NCBI GenBank assembly: GCA_029339505.1
Contig: JAQISU010000036.1
Location: 712,501-776,500, forward strand
Reading direction: 5' to 3'
Length of the DNA: 64,000 bases
From: Unio delphinus
Lineage: Eukaryota > Mollusca > Bivalvia > Unionida > Unionidae
Shown piece after piece: positions 1-11,599 of this stretch (positions within the stretch are counted from its first letter, which is position 1; every line of letters begins with the position of its first letter). The translations under genes and the position numbers were made by a program. The notes beneath the pieces were generated by a model, which did not search any database, was not told the DNA's origin, and worked only from the letters and a program-made list of their open reading frames with translations.

Positions 1-1790
1 AATTTTAAGAGCACTCTTGAATAAGATCATTCTGTTTTTGTGTATAATTTCACTAGGCAATTCAGTCCACACTGTTGGGCCTTGGTATGTAACAGAACAT
101 TGTCCATGTGACTTCGTTTTCATAGTGGGAACAATTAGTATACGATTTTCAGAAAGAGGAGCGTAAGTATCTTACTGGTGTGTACACATGGGTGAGGCCA
201 GATATGTTGTTCTTGTTGTTGTTGTAGGTTTCAACGCCATTTTTCAGCACATTATAGGCCATACGTAGCGGCCAGTATTATTGATGGAGGAAGAACCCGG
301 GAAAACCCTCGTAAAGAACCACCGACCAACAAGAAGCTACTGACAAGCTTTCTCACATAACTACATTAGCCGAATCTTAGACTCGAACCCACGCATACAG
401 AGGGGAAATGTCAGTGATCCGTAACGGCGAGCGCTATGGACCACTCGCCCACTCGGGGTATGTTGGACTGGAGTCCGTCAGTGAAACATAGAAAAGAGGA
501 AAAATTTTGTGTTTGATTCTGGATCGAATGAATAGCCATAGTAGGTTACAGAGCAGTGGGGAGGTGTGCACCGATCGTGGTACTCTAAAGATGATCCTAG
601 CAGCTGTAGTTTGAATTTTTTTAAAGTTTAAAGTGTCTGGAGTAGATATTTAGATGAACAAGCCATAATCGAGTTACAATAATCTAGTCTTCAAATAACT
701 AATGAACACACAAGTGTTTTAGTGGCATCACCTTAAAGATATTTGCGAAGTTAGCTGATGCGTCTCAGCTCAAGAGATGCAGCCTTGCATACGTTAATCA
801 GATGTTGGTGCAATGTGAGAATACTGTCTAGAGTAAGACCTAGGTTTCGTACTGACTGTGTGAATTAATGTTGGTGTTGCTTATATTTATTGTCTGAGGT
901 AGAGGATGTGAATGAGAAAGTTTTTTTGTTGTGATCTGAATGGCCTCAGTTTTGTCATCATTCATTTACAGATTATTACGTCATATTTGATTTCACATAA
1001 ACAATTAACCTCTCCACTCCTTGAATGGTAACATCAACTTCAGCTGGGTGTCTAGACCTGCATATGTGGGTGTCATCAGCGTACAGTTGGTGAGAGACTG
1101 GATGTCTTTGACAGTTGAGAGCGGCTGAGTGTATGCGATGAATGGAACAGATCCAATAACAGACCCTTGTGGAACACCACAACATAGATAAACTGAGCTG
1201 GAATTTATTCCATTTGCAGATACAATATGTGTCCTGTTGACTACGTAGGACTTGAACTACTTTAAGGCTATATTATGAATGCCAAATACATGATGGAGAC
1301 GGTGAAGAAATATATCATTGTCTATTGTGTCAAATGCTTTAGATAAATCAAGGAGTGTGAGGACTGTACTCTTTCCGTTATCCAAAGCAGAGAGAATGTC
1401 ATTAAATACTATCAGAAGAGTAGTTTCAGTGCTGTCGCTAGGACGATATGCTGACTGTACATTGCCAAAAAAAGCTGTTTGATATCATATGATAAACAAG
1501 TTGGGTTAGATCAACTTTGTTAAAATTTTATATATGAACGGGAGGTTGTAAACTGGGTGGTAGTTCTTTAAATCGTTATGGTCAAGTGTTGGTTTCATCA
1601 GCTGAGGCTTTACGATGGCTGTTTTGCAAAATGATTGGAATTCCCCGGATGAGAGACAGATATTAATAACATCACTTAATGAAAGCAATATTGGTTCTAG
1701 GCACTCAAGCAGCAAGGATGTTGGAATTGGATCAAGTTCACTTGACTTTGGTGTACTCTTCAACACGATTTTCCGTAGCATTCTGACATA
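1..1790 (-). mobile_element. LINE (non-LTR retrotransposon) reverse transcriptase, truncated and decayed
   Basis: Read on the minus strand, this stretch is the 3' half of a non-LTR retrotransposon pol gene. Near 1506-1781 is the RT N-terminal region (KSSELDPIPTSLL... through a degenerate KNYHPV block). Near 1320-1400 is a LLDLSKAFDTID block, near 1150-1190 a GVPQGS block, and near 1060-1085 the catalytic YADD box (YADDTHI). Downstream, about 520-620, is the RIIF..P..H..LL..L.WL.I segment, and about 30-160 the GPTVWTELPSEI tail typical of CR1/Jockey-type elements. Several stops and frame changes break it, so it is a dead copy. It runs off the left edge and is split by a SINE at about 216-478. 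Clade assignment beyond CR1/Jockey-like is not supported. Confidence 0.85.
216..478 (-). mobile_element. tRNA-derived SINE inserted in the LINE
   Basis: On the minus strand this block has pol III promoter-like boxes: an A-box-like GTGGGCGAGTGGTC near 445-470 and a B-box-like GGGTTCGAGTCT near 380-392. The rest is unrelated to the LINE sequence on both sides, which continues in frame on either flank. The B-box and the stretch after it (about 275-392) recur at 57563-57690 in the opposite orientation with modest divergence, so this is a dispersed family. Boundaries are approximate. Confidence 0.6.
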
Positions 1791-2309
1791 ACGTGGGAAA
1801 CGAAATTAGTGTTACGAATCTATGGTCATAAATGTAGTAAGACCAAGAAAGAAAATCATCCAATTTTATAACATTTACAATTATTTTAATTATCAAAGTT
1901 ATAAAACAAAATATATAAGAGGAATTTACAGTGTTCCATATTATCTACGTCCTGATTTGTCTGAAATAAATTCGCACTAAGGTTCGTCGCCGATATTTAT
2001 GTGTAGACAAAATTTAATAATTTTCAACACACACACACAACACAAGCATATTAGCAGCAACCAAGGTCAGAGGTGTTATGCCCGAGATATGGTGGCAGCA
2101 CCAATAAAAATTTAGGTCAATGAGACTAAATGCAGTTTCCAAGCTGTGGTGGGAAACTTAAGAATGCAGTAAATAAAAAAATGCTTAGCTTGCTCGATTC
2201 AGATCTCTAAATTCCCTTGATGGGTCCAGAAAATTAGTTCACATCGGTATTGGAGAAGAATACAACGATGCTATATAACGGGCTTCTGCAGCTGTTGATG
2301 AAAAACTAA
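1791..2309. other. no recognisable gene
   Basis: AT-rich sequence between the LINE and the old Polinton relic. I see no coding similarity and no clear repeat apart from a short CA-rich stretch near 2025-2040. Confidence 0.5.
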
Positions 2310-2312
2310 TAC

Positions 2313-2945
2313 TAACAACACCATTGTTATTGATGCCAGTAATGACTCCAAAAAGTACTGAAGAAGAATATATACTCACTTTTGTGGATCAATGCAATAA
2401 ATCAGCATTAGCATCGTTAACCGTAACCACATATAGTGTTCAATGTGCTTTTAAAGGTTTATTTACCTGGCATATAGCTTCACAACAAGCTATTTCTTCA
2501 ACACGTCATATTTGTATTGCCCTTCAAGATACTGAACGAGTACGCAATTAAGAAGTAAGAATAATGAAATCTTAATTACCAAAGGTTCTTTAACAATAAA
2601 TGGATATCAAGCACCGTCTGAAGATGTTTTACTAAATTTGACCTAATCATATAGCACTTGTTTATCTTCGTTTGATCACATTTATGAGACATGCTCAGAA
2701 CAAGTTATACAAATATCACAGTTCTATTTTTACAATTACTTTCGCTGATTAATTTAGTTATATATCTTCAGTTGATACACGCTTTAGATTTCGCCTAGAT
2801 AGAAATGTTAAAGCTATTGCTAATTACAGAGCAATTAATGTTATACTAAGCGAGAAAACAATGCTACTTGAAGGTTTTGGTGGTAGAATGAAAAGTGTTG
2901 ATTCCCAGTGGAAAACATGTAACGTTATTTACAAAACGCTGTGTA
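2313..2945 (+). pseudogene. relic of Polinton major capsid protein (MCP)
   Basis: The translation at 2330-2550 (MPVMTP.STEEE.IL.F, then FTWHIASQQAISSTRHI and IALQDTERV) aligns by eye with residues about 265-330 of the intact MCP at 32552-33967. Further pieces of the MCP C-terminus follow in other frames, ending with an ANYRAI.VI.SEKTMLLEG block near 2820-2880. The N-terminal half is missing. Multiple frame changes and stops show it is non-functional. It heads a block that keeps the gene order of the younger element. Confidence 0.8.
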
Positions 2946-2970
2946 ATTAAATCGCTCATGATATTATAAG

Positions 2971-3414
2971 ATGTCATATAGTCAGGTTAATGTCACTCTG
3001 ACTCCTGGTCAGGAAACAAATTGCAATCAAAACTTGCAAGTAAATGTGGAACAAACAAAACATTGAAGAAAGATCAAATTGATAGTGGCTATCCAAACAA
3101 ATTATTATTAACTAAAACTCAGCTCTGACACCTTAACAAAGCTTTAGAATCTAAATCCAGTGTTCAGCAATCTATCTCCAAGATCCATTCAAGATTCAGT
3201 AAAAACAGGTGTTAAAGTTCCACTTCATGCAGCTATCTTTACGGTAATACCCATTGATGCTCCAGCTGTCGCGAAATCAGCCGCAATAGGTGTTTTGGGA
3301 ACTACTGCTAGCATTGCATTCAAGAAAGCAACAGAAAAAGGAACAAAAACGTCTAAAAAATGTGGAAAGGGTCTAAGACTACAAGAAACTCTCAATGGTA
3401 GAGAAAATGTCTAA
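2971..3414 (+). pseudogene. relic of pVI-like virion protein gene
   Basis: It starts with MSYSQVNVTLTPGQ, similar to the MPYSVISVKLTDGQ stretch of the gene at 33968-34423. It ends with an Ala/Val-rich segment and the tail GVLGTTASIAFKKAT...GKGLRL. Internal stops are present. The tail is informative: the older copy reads GKGLRL in the same frame as the AFKKAT block. In the younger copy the equivalent GLRLPGT is in the -1 frame, after a run of seven A. Confidence 0.75.
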
Positions 3415-3461
3415 GACTTTCAGAAACGTTTCGTTAGTATAAATACATGAGAGTTATTTAC

Positions 3462-3910
3462 CGAGGTCAAATTTTGATTACATTAATGCCGCTACAAAAT
3501 TAAATATCAACAATTTCAGAAGTGGTGTTTTTATGCGTGATCAGCTGCCTTTCAGATCAAAAAGTGTTGAAAACGGTATCATTAATCTTGATAAAAGATC
3601 TGGTTCAGGTACACGTTATGTTGTATACGCGATTGATCCACGTTGAATTGTTTATTGTGATTCGTATAAATTGGCACCTCCACAAGAAGTTTTGAAATAT
3701 ATCAACACAGTACGAATTACTAATCTTCAAAATATTCCAATATGGTATTCAACATTACTAACGCAACAATTAACATATCCGCCAATATGCGGCCGTGAAG
3801 CAATTTTTGTAATCAACGCAGAATCTTTATCAACAGCACCACCTCAGACCAAAACTCATCAGGGTGTCGTATCTAAATATGCAACTCTTGACAAGCAAGG
3901 CTGTACTCTA
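3462..3910 (+). pseudogene. relic of adenain-like cysteine protease (PRO)
   Basis: Fragments SNFDYINAATK, FMRDQLP, GIINLD, GSGTR, VYAIDPR, then after a TGA at 3644-3646 the segment IVYCDSYKLAPP and finally ICGREAI match the protease at 34526-34956 in order. The catalytic His position (GTHW in the younger gene) reads Arg-Tyr here, while the Cys-Gly of ICG is kept. It lies directly after the pVI-like relic, as in the intact element. Confidence 0.8.
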
Positions 3911-3944
3911 ATAATTTGGGTCTCACGAATGTTAATAAAAATTA

Positions 3945-4250
3945 AGTGGTTATATTTCAGGATAATCAAGAAGATTTAAAAACAAGTAATATTTCATTGC
4001 AAGATATTATCGATAGAATTAATGTAGTAACCGACAACAGCATATCTGTATTTGATAATAGTGGAAAAGTTAAATCTTTTTGTCAACGATATTAGAAAAT
4101 ATCCGCAATCGAGTACACAAATCAGGTCATAAAATATGCGGCATAATAAACATCACTAATAATAAAATTACTGGTCTTGGAGAACCAGAATCAAACGATG
4201 ATGATGCAACGAAGAAATTGAGGAGGATGAAAGCGTCCCATTAAAAATTA
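3945..4250 (+). pseudogene. relic of the first KFFG-repeat (fibre-like) gene
   Basis: The translation at 3945-4085 reads VIFQDNQEDLKTSNISLQDI, followed by a NSISVFDNSGK stretch. This aligns with the VVFQDRQGKLKSSDVSLDDI and NSIALYSSGG stretches of the gene at 34980-35774. After about 4090 the reading frame is lost. Position and order again mirror the intact element. No KFFG repeat survives here. Confidence 0.65.
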
Positions 4251-4399
4251 CTTAGTAGTGACTTAAATAATCTTAGTACTGAGCACGTTAGTCAAGTCAA
4301 CATGTCCTTGAGCTATCGTAGAAATATGAGATGAAACAATAATAAGTCTTTGGATGTCCAGCAGTCGTTGATATTACGCTAGTTGCAATAAAAAAAAAA

Positions 4400-4653
4400 T
4401 CACCGACAACGTAGTATATACTGTAGCGTATGGACGAGTATTATTGTCACCATCTAATAAATGTATTATTCACCGCGATGAGGTTACCGGTTTATACATG
4501 TTATCAGTGATCGTTTTTACAACATGTGCAATATTTATTACAATTCCACGGCGTTATCAACTAACAAAATCGTATGGATCTATGTTAGTATTACTTGATC
4601 AAAACGACGAAGTAATATTTGAAGCTGAACCCGAAGAAAACAACTCGGCTTAA
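4400..4653 (+). pseudogene. relic of the C-terminal domain of the second fibre-like gene
   Basis: DNVVYTV and the following roughly 40 residues (GRVLLSPSNKCIIHRDEVTG, then LYMLSVIVF) resemble NNIVYTVDSGTFDLIRGND, then YRLTIIHRKKFDLEF, in the gene at 35774-36397. The pattern of short beta-strand-like segments and the position in the block support homology. The similarity is weak by eye, and the last 25 residues (acidic, ending at 4653) have no counterpart. Confidence 0.5.
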
Positions 4654-4689
4654 TTTATCACTGGTGTTTTGAACTACCATCTACTTAGT

Positions 4690-4990
4690 ATAGTGAGCTG
4701 TCCAATCAACGGTCATAATTGTAGATACAATCAAGTACGTGAATGTCACAACAAGCTGAAAAATATCGTTTATGAGCATACAGCAAAAGTAGAAATAATA
4801 TCACAGACGTTTAGTTCTCGTTGATGTAATTGTATATTAGACGTATATTTATCGCATGAACATGTGTATTACTATCAACAATAACACCATTGACAACAAT
4901 GGGAATAATATTTTTTTAATGTTGCAGCAGCAACAATAATTTCTGGTATTCTTAATAACATTATAAAAAAACAATATGTAGTAAAATAAT
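4690..4990 (+). pseudogene. relic of the small membrane-protein gene
   Basis: Only the end is convincing: near 4920-4975 the sequence encodes VAAATIISGILNNIIKKQ, comparable to ISAATIIAAVPTAITKK in the membrane protein at 36436-36849. The rest is broken. The relic block ends shortly after this, before an (AT)n tract, and the penton gene that should follow is absent. Confidence 0.45.
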
Positions 4991-5073
4991 ACAAATACAA
5001 CTCACTCAAAATTTATGATAATAGGGTAAATGGTACTAACATAATAAAATCCCACCGAAAAACATTCAATATA

Positions 5074-5081
<8 letters not shown>

Positions 5082-5151
<70 letters not shown>
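5082..5151. repeat. (AT)n microsatellite
   Basis: Uninterrupted AT dinucleotides. Apparent Tyr-Ile reading frames through it are artefacts. Confidence 0.95.
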
Positions 5152-5154
<3 letters not shown>

Positions 5155-5224
5155 GTGTATGTTTGTCTGTTTGTCTGATTAGGATTTTTAACATTTTCAG
5201 CCATATCGCTACGATAGTTATGGT

Positions 5225-5420
5225 TAGCAATGGGGCATCATGCCGCAGATATGTAGCATGTTGCCCCACCCAGTGACATTATCCCGACACCAGGCCGACC
5301 AGTCTATACACTAACCTCTTAATGTTAAGCGTCACGTGAGGCAGCTGTTAGTACCATTATTTGTAATTCTTTGATGCTCCCATGGCGGACGCTCTAACCA
5401 CTAGGCCACCGGAGCGGTGA
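5225..5420 (-). mobile_element. tRNA-like SINE fragment
   Basis: On the minus strand the end near 5375-5418 reads like a tRNA 5' half: CACCGCTCCGGTGGCCTAGT, continuing GGTTAGAGC. It has a good A-box (TGGCCTAGTGG). No convincing B-box was found downstream, so this may be a degenerate SINE or a tRNA-derived fragment rather than a live tRNA gene. It is a different family from the element at 216-478. Confidence 0.5.
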
Positions 5421-6069
5421 CTATCAGAAAGTGTGTGATGCTGATGTTTGATGCAAAAGCTATATTTTCTATATCTTCCTTAATTATTTGAATTTTCCAA
5501 TGCAGTGAAACCTTAACTGTAATGCGTGTTTATTTATTATATGTTCCATATATAATACAGTAATAGATTAAATTTTGAAATAAAGAATATAATATAATAA
5601 AAAAAATAATTTTTAATGTAAAAATAAACTTTCATGCTAAGTGTAGAATTCAAACTGGCATACTGAAGAGAGCAAGGTTGACAAATTAAAACAAGTGGCA
5701 GTTATGTCCTGTACAAATAATAACATGTAGACCAACGGTAGTAAAGCAGGATACCGCACTGTCATTTTGTTGCAAATGGCATAATGCATGTCCAGAAGTA
5801 TATAGGTGTGTACTCTAGCAGTAGAGAGGGCGAAAAGACATACTTTTTGAAGTGTCCGTTTATGAAACTATGGCTTCTTACAGAAACGAAACAATAACGT
5901 CGATAACGCAAACCGAAGCCTCTAACTTGTGAGAGTCTCTTTTATTGTACTAGCTTTTGTCTTGGCATTTTTCTATATACAAACGTATTCGCTTAATGTT
6001 TACATGTTGACACTTTATCGAGGTCACGCCCTCTATGCTGCTGTAAATTATATCAATGTTATATTAATA
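5421..6069. other. no recognisable gene
   Basis: AT-rich intergenic sequence. No coding similarity or repeat structure was recognised. Confidence 0.4.
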
Positions 6070-6300
6070 ATGGTTGGAGAAGCGTGTACCGCGCGGTTAG
6101 CACGAGAGCGACAAGAATCAGTTATTAAATTTCCACCTGTGGGTGATTATGTCATTCGAAAAATACGCCAGGAATCTCATGTTGAATATTCAGAAAGTTC
6201 TCAACAATTATTCAAATCAGCTACTGAAAAAACTAAACATCTTCTTCCTCTGCTTGAGAAATATCACGCACGTGTTTGAGACATATAATTTGGAACGTTC
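6070..6300 (+). pseudogene. relic of the Polinton gene seen intact at 31023
   Basis: From ATG 6070 the translation reads MVGEACTARLARERQE, followed by KF.PVGDYV and a YSESSQQLF stretch. This matches MLGESLTTRLARERLA, KFIPVRDRV and FSVSSEQLF of the gene at 31023. The frame then decays. In the intact element this gene lies upstream of MCP. Here it lies about 1 kb downstream of the relic capsid block, so it is a separate fragment or a rearrangement. Confidence 0.75.
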
Positions 6301-6565
6301 TTCATTCGCTCGTTATTCGCTCTATTCAACATTGAATTATAAACTGGCTAGCAACATGGAGAAATTAATAAAAATGCAAGGGGTTTATAATACGATTGGA
6401 ATTGTGGAGGACATTTTGGTTAGGATGCAGTATGGTGCTTATAGTCCGCACAGGTTGGTAATGGAGATAAATAATGCGAAGAAAGGGAAAGACATATTAA
6501 AGGAACCACCTACGCATTTCACATACCAAACATTCCAAATGGATGAGAGTGCTAACATAAAATAA
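6301..6565 (+). other. open frame of unknown nature after the relic
   Basis: An open frame runs from 6143 to 6565 and overlaps the relic in another phase. Its last 80 residues (for example MEKLIKMQGVYNTIGIVEDI) resemble nothing I recognise. It could be a decayed continuation of the relic gene or chance. Confidence 0.2.
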
Positions 6566-9500
6566 ATACTTATATAAATAGACTTAATATCAACGTAATC
6601 CACGTTATTTAATATCAGCACATTATGGTCAAGCAAAGAATTTGATATACAAAACACGTCATCACCTACAAACACATTAACAAAAGAGTTAATGTTTATA
6701 TTCACACTAGTATACATTCACACTAAGTAAAGACTCATCAGTACAAGGACAAAGGGTTCTGAACGGAAAGAGATAAGCACATATGCAAACGTACACACAC
6801 AAATACACACATACACATGAGTAAATGAGTCAGTGTTTATAGTGGCACCACTCCATTCACAGAAATCGACAACTTGATTAGTCCCTGAATAGATATGGTT
6901 AGCTATATAAACGGCGGTTCTGTCTAAGCTTCAGATACACCTGCTTAATGCTGGCACCTTCCAGATCGGGCACCACACACGCAAGGACGGCTCCAGTCCT
7001 GCTCCCAACTGACTTGTCTTGTTGGGAGCGCAAAGGTGTGTGTAAGTGGCCTCATCATCACAGTTTTACCTCTCAGGGATAATTATCTCCAGTGAACGCT
7101 GTCGTTCTAACTCTTCCTCCTAGATTTCTGTCTGGGGATAGCGGCCATTGGTACTGATACTGGTTATGGCTGACGTTATTTTAGAGGTAATGGTGTTGGT
7201 AGTTTCAGTGTCCTCACCTTAGGCTTTACTTCACGCAAATGGTCTAAGTATGAGATGATGCAGGATCTTATCCTTCTTATCTTTCTTTCTTTATTTTCCT
7301 TCCTCTTCTTCTACTCTGACACTTCCCAAGATTACCTCCACGGTCAGCTCATCTAGGAGGCGCCTGGTATATTCAAAGTGCATCTGAAGCTCGAGCAGTT
7401 TCGTTAGTCTACTTATGGTGACGATTGAACACTGTGGTAGCAAGACTGTTGAACGCTTCGGTTTATATACCTAACGTTCGGACGTGAAGAAAATATCCAC
7501 GTACATAAACAGCTGCACTCATATTCTGCCGTCACCAGGTCACTGAGTCCCAGCCCAGCCATTTCTGCTTAGTCCATGTACACGTTGAAATTTTTTGTAG
7601 CTGCTTGATATGCAATCTCCCAGCATTCCTTTCTTCGGCTATTTCTCTATTTCAATTTTGCAATAATCTTTCGTTTTTTTAAATCTTCTCTGAGGTAACA
7701 TTCCATGACGGGGCAACAGCATAGCATTCCCTAGCTATTTGCTCAGGATATCCTCATGCGCTGAGCCGCGGGTAAAACCATTCTGCTTTTCTAGTTGCAC
7801 TCATATTCGGCTGTCACCAGGTCATAAGTTCCAGTCAAGCGGGTCCTGCTTGGTCCATGTCCACTGCTTCAATGTTGAATGTACACTAATAATGGCTGAC
7901 TAACTTTTTGAATTAAAGGAATGTGCGTCCACTAGGGACATGTAGCACTGATTAATTTCCAGCACGGCTGGATAATTAATTACTCCTCGGGGAAGGAATG
8001 CGAGCCACATCCCCAGGTACTTATGTGATGATGATGATAATTAAATTCTAGTGAATCCGCCACAGAGGATCATTTTTCACTCTTTTATGTCAAAAGACAG
8101 TTATTGTATTATTCCTGTGGGGTAAAGAATGGTGCCACATCCCCACGGGGCTTTATGAGCACATAGTGAGCTATTTAATTTGGTCTTAATGTCACGCCCC
8201 TATTGAGGGGCTATCGACATGAATGTAAGACCTGGGTGAGTGGGAATAGACCCAACACACACTCAACCCTATCAACCAATCGGAGTGAAGATACTAGGGG
8301 TCCAATGGCACCAAATAATGACGAGATAAAAATAGTTTTCTCATATCGTCATATTGGGGATTCTGGTCATGAAAAAGGAGGAAAAGTCCGGAAAGCCAGC
8401 TCATGTATGTTGTTGGCCTTGAAACGCCCTAGCCATACTTATTTTAAATCGAGTCCAGTTTTACTAATGGACAGGAAAAGTACCAATAATGTGTAAACCA
8501 CCTGTACAATTAAATCAAATCCATGAAGTCGTAGAATTTTCTTTATTATCCTAACTATAGCAATATTCTAGTACAAAGTGTACATATTGTAAGTCCTTAA
8601 CATATTTGTTTAACTAATATGTCTTTGCGACATATGATAGTGTAATCACTGTTAGGTATTAAAGTTTGTAAATGTTGAGCGGTGTTCAAAATTGATCAAT
8701 GCAGGTTTTGTAATAGAGATTATGCGAAAAGGGTTCTCGTAACCAATGATAACCCTATTTCAACCAGGCAATGAAAGCAACGATGCGTGTCATTTTGCTT
8801 TTCGTCTGTGCAAAATGGCCGGCGTAGCTTCTCTGGTATATGGGTTCACAGAGTCTCTAATCGTTCCAATTAGATCAAAAATGTTGTATTTTCCTACAAC
8901 AACGTGTCAGGCCAGGTTTATGGTTTGTCGCACGGTCAACAACAACGTAACTTCAGGCTTCAACATTCTATCCACATGACCATAAACTTAAAAAATGTCA
9001 CGTGTCGTCCCCCATCTTCATTAATAGCCGCACGTCTTATAGCTACTTGACAACTATCGACCTGAATGTTAGACCTTGGGGTGAGTTGGAAGGGACCCAA
9101 CACACACTTATCCCTAGAAATACACTACAAATATCCATACCACCATATCAATAACATGGAACGCGCGGACCTAAAAGAAACGCTCATGTTCACTTTTTTA
9201 CCTACAAACACACTTTATTACCACTTATACAAACAACAATAAACAGACTATTATACAAGTCATGGAAACAAAGTAATTCTGGACACACGTCTTTTTTAAC
9301 ATACCGTCAAACGCAAATATATTTGTGCTATTTGACTAGTATATCTTTTCTAGATGTTTGTGGCCAGTCCTGAAAACGGCTGTTTAATTGAGTGTTATGG
9401 CAATCTGTTATTATTTAAGAATACGTAACCGTTTGGCTGCATTATTCAAGACATGATAGGGTCTGCTTCTGCTTCTTTTTCGTGTCTTCACGCTAGTCAG

Positions 9501-9690
9501 CAAAGACTCTGTCACGCCCCTGCCGTTGTTGCCACTGTTCTCTCTGATGTTTCTTGTTCCTTCTTGATTTCCTCTTTCAACGCCTCTTCAATTTAGTCTT
9601 GGGCTCCCTTCAACATCTAACATTTTCTGTCTGACCAGGTTTGCCTGACATGATGTAAATTCCCGTGGGCTTCCTTCAGCTTGGATAGTC
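6566..9690. other. gene-free region with dispersed repeat pairs
   Basis: No coding sequence is supported. A CA-rich tract lies at about 6790-6825 and a pyrimidine-rich tract at about 7265-7315. Two imperfect repeat pairs stand out. About 7510-7595 and 7793-7885 share TGCACTCATATTC, then GTCACCAGGTCA and TTGGTCCATGT-like blocks. About 8205-8265 and 9050-9110 share CTATCGACxTGAATGT, then GACCCAACACACACT. They are probably fragments of unidentified transposons. Confidence 0.5.
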
Positions 9691-9699
9691 TTGAACACA

Positions 9700-9995
9700 G
9701 ATTCATAGGTGTATGAGTCATTAATGGATGGTCAGACTGGAGATTCAAGAGAAATTCGATGCTATGGATCTCTAGAGTAGTCTATGGTGGGTATGAATGA
9801 TCACGCAAGTCTTTATACCACTGATGCAACACTGCTTTTGCCACATAAGCCCTTAAGCGTCATCTAGATACACGTCCAATTTTTATACTTGACTTATCAT
9901 CAGACGTTTATCATGTTGGCTTTGACTGGGATGATTGTTTCGACATTCATAGCAATATTTCTTGCTCATCACTGTAATGGTTTCTGCCAGGTGTT
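9700..9995 (-). pseudogene. small zinc-binding protein remnant (CxxC..HPSQ..H type)
   Basis: Read on the minus strand from about 9995, the translation is MSKKYCYECRNNHPSQSQHD, then a stop-interrupted continuation with DVYLDDALRAYVAKAVLHQW. Cys-x2-Cys followed by His-Pro-Ser-Gln-x2-His is a pattern I associate with a small early protein in animal Polintons. It is broken by at least one stop. Function is unknown in any case. It supports the Polinton nature of the surrounding relic. Confidence 0.45.
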
Positions 9996-11325
9996 TGGCA
10001 AAATAGGAAACTAAACGTTGTTCTTGTTCTGATCATCTGGACATGGGCATCCCCTCTACGTCTCTGTCTTTGGGTTCTGCTTCCACGAAATAATCCGATT
10101 CCATTTCCAAAGATTCTCTACCATTCAAAGAGGGATTTGAGTCTTCCATAGCTTCTAATATTCTCAAACTGTTGATTTATATCGTATGGTTAAATCAGAC
10201 ATACAAGATGATGTTCACCGTGTTGCGAAGAGGTAATTTAAACTGATGTTCCACATCGGCTAAATCGACTTGCCATTGATGATCAGTGCATTTTCTCTCA
10301 GGTAAGACCTCTGGAAAATTTTGGTCCATTGGATTTGTGTACGCTGTACGTGAAATCTACCTGTAGCTATCGTTGCATGTGAGGTTAACCGACTCTTTTC
10401 AGTCCGGTTTAGGCAGCACGATCCAATATTTGAACTTCTCCGTAACTCGCAGGATGGGATGGACCATAGTAAATACTGGCAAACAGATTCTTCATCAGGA
10501 CGTTTTTAATAAGTTACTCACTCTTCACTGATGCTATTTTGCATGGGGCGAGGTGGTAGTTTGGAAACGTTTAGACGTGTTTAGACTTGTTTGATTTGCC
10601 ACTAGAATAGACGTCACGTGTAGCGGTGCTGGTGCTAGTAGAGCTGGATTTTTAAAGTATTAATGTACATCATCTTTCTAGTCCAAGATTTGATTCTTTT
10701 CACCGAGGTGTGAGGGTATAAGGCAACAAGAACGCTGATTTCTTACCAGGGATCGGAGCCGCTGACGGCGTTTTAAAGATGGCTCATCATATTTTTACAT
10801 CATGCATCATAGTGCTGCGTCTGTCTTGTTCACTGCGGGCGGAGGTAGTGGTTGGTGGTAGTTGTGATGGTCGTTTCATCAGGGACGTACAATCTTTCAG
10901 AGTCGGCCGAGCTCTTTTTCTCTGAAGTTCCCTGTTGAAAGAGTTGAAGTCGTTGAAACACTTGACCGTAAACGTTCGAGTTTTCCGTTTCTTACAAATC
11001 GCTAAGATCCAACAACGATTGAAATTTGTGTTGTAACTGGGGCAGCTTGTTCAAATGAGGATTGGGAGGTAAATGCGGGGTCTGTTTTTCTAGCCAAGGA
11101 TGAAGTTCCATCCATGGTTTGTTAGGCACTTAAGTCTGTTTTCGTCTTTCCAACCGTTTCCAAATATCAAGTCTGAGATCTTTACACCCTATTGGTCGCT
11201 ATTATTTATTGATACTTTTATATCGTAGCACTATCCATTTTCAAACGTTTAGGATGGGTGTTAACAACAGGTGCACATCTTCTCCGCGGTGCACTAAAAT
11301 CTATTTATTTTGATGGATGGGTATT

Positions 11326-11598
11326 TTATTTAGGACCATTATGGCAAAGAACGTGCTTATGCATGGTTAAGCATTCTTTCTGATCCTGAAACAATGTTAT
11401 GTTTGAATGATTCGTTTTCGCGTCGATTGAGGCACTTTGGACAGAACGAAGAACACGTAAAAATGTGTCTTCACGAAGATTCAGTCTTTTCCTTTTCTTC
11501 ACTTTGTGTCTAGAAGAGGGACGACTTCTGTGAAGTAACATCTTTGTTTCTTGCAGGGCGTACACAACAAATACACTGTCGTTGATGCCTTTGCACAC
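11326..11598 (-). other. open frame of unknown function in relic 2
   Basis: 90 codons with no ATG at the 5' end (opens with GTG). It has a basic stretch (SRHKVKKRKRLN) and no recognised domain. It follows the next upstream frame on the same strand with almost no gap. Probably a fragment of a decayed gene. Confidence 0.25.
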
Positions 11599-11599
11599 G

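Noticed and set aside
976..1185. Separate small gene with YADD
   Set aside because: It is the RT catalytic box of the decayed LINE in one of several broken frames.
5013..5269. Tyr-Ile-rich open frames
   Set aside because: Pure (AT)n microsatellite; same for 16951-17258, 19013-19240 and 19998-20258.
11326..11598. Histone-like protein in relic 2
   Set aside because: A short basic stretch followed by an RVLRSV segment is faintly H2B-like, but no histone-fold pattern continues.
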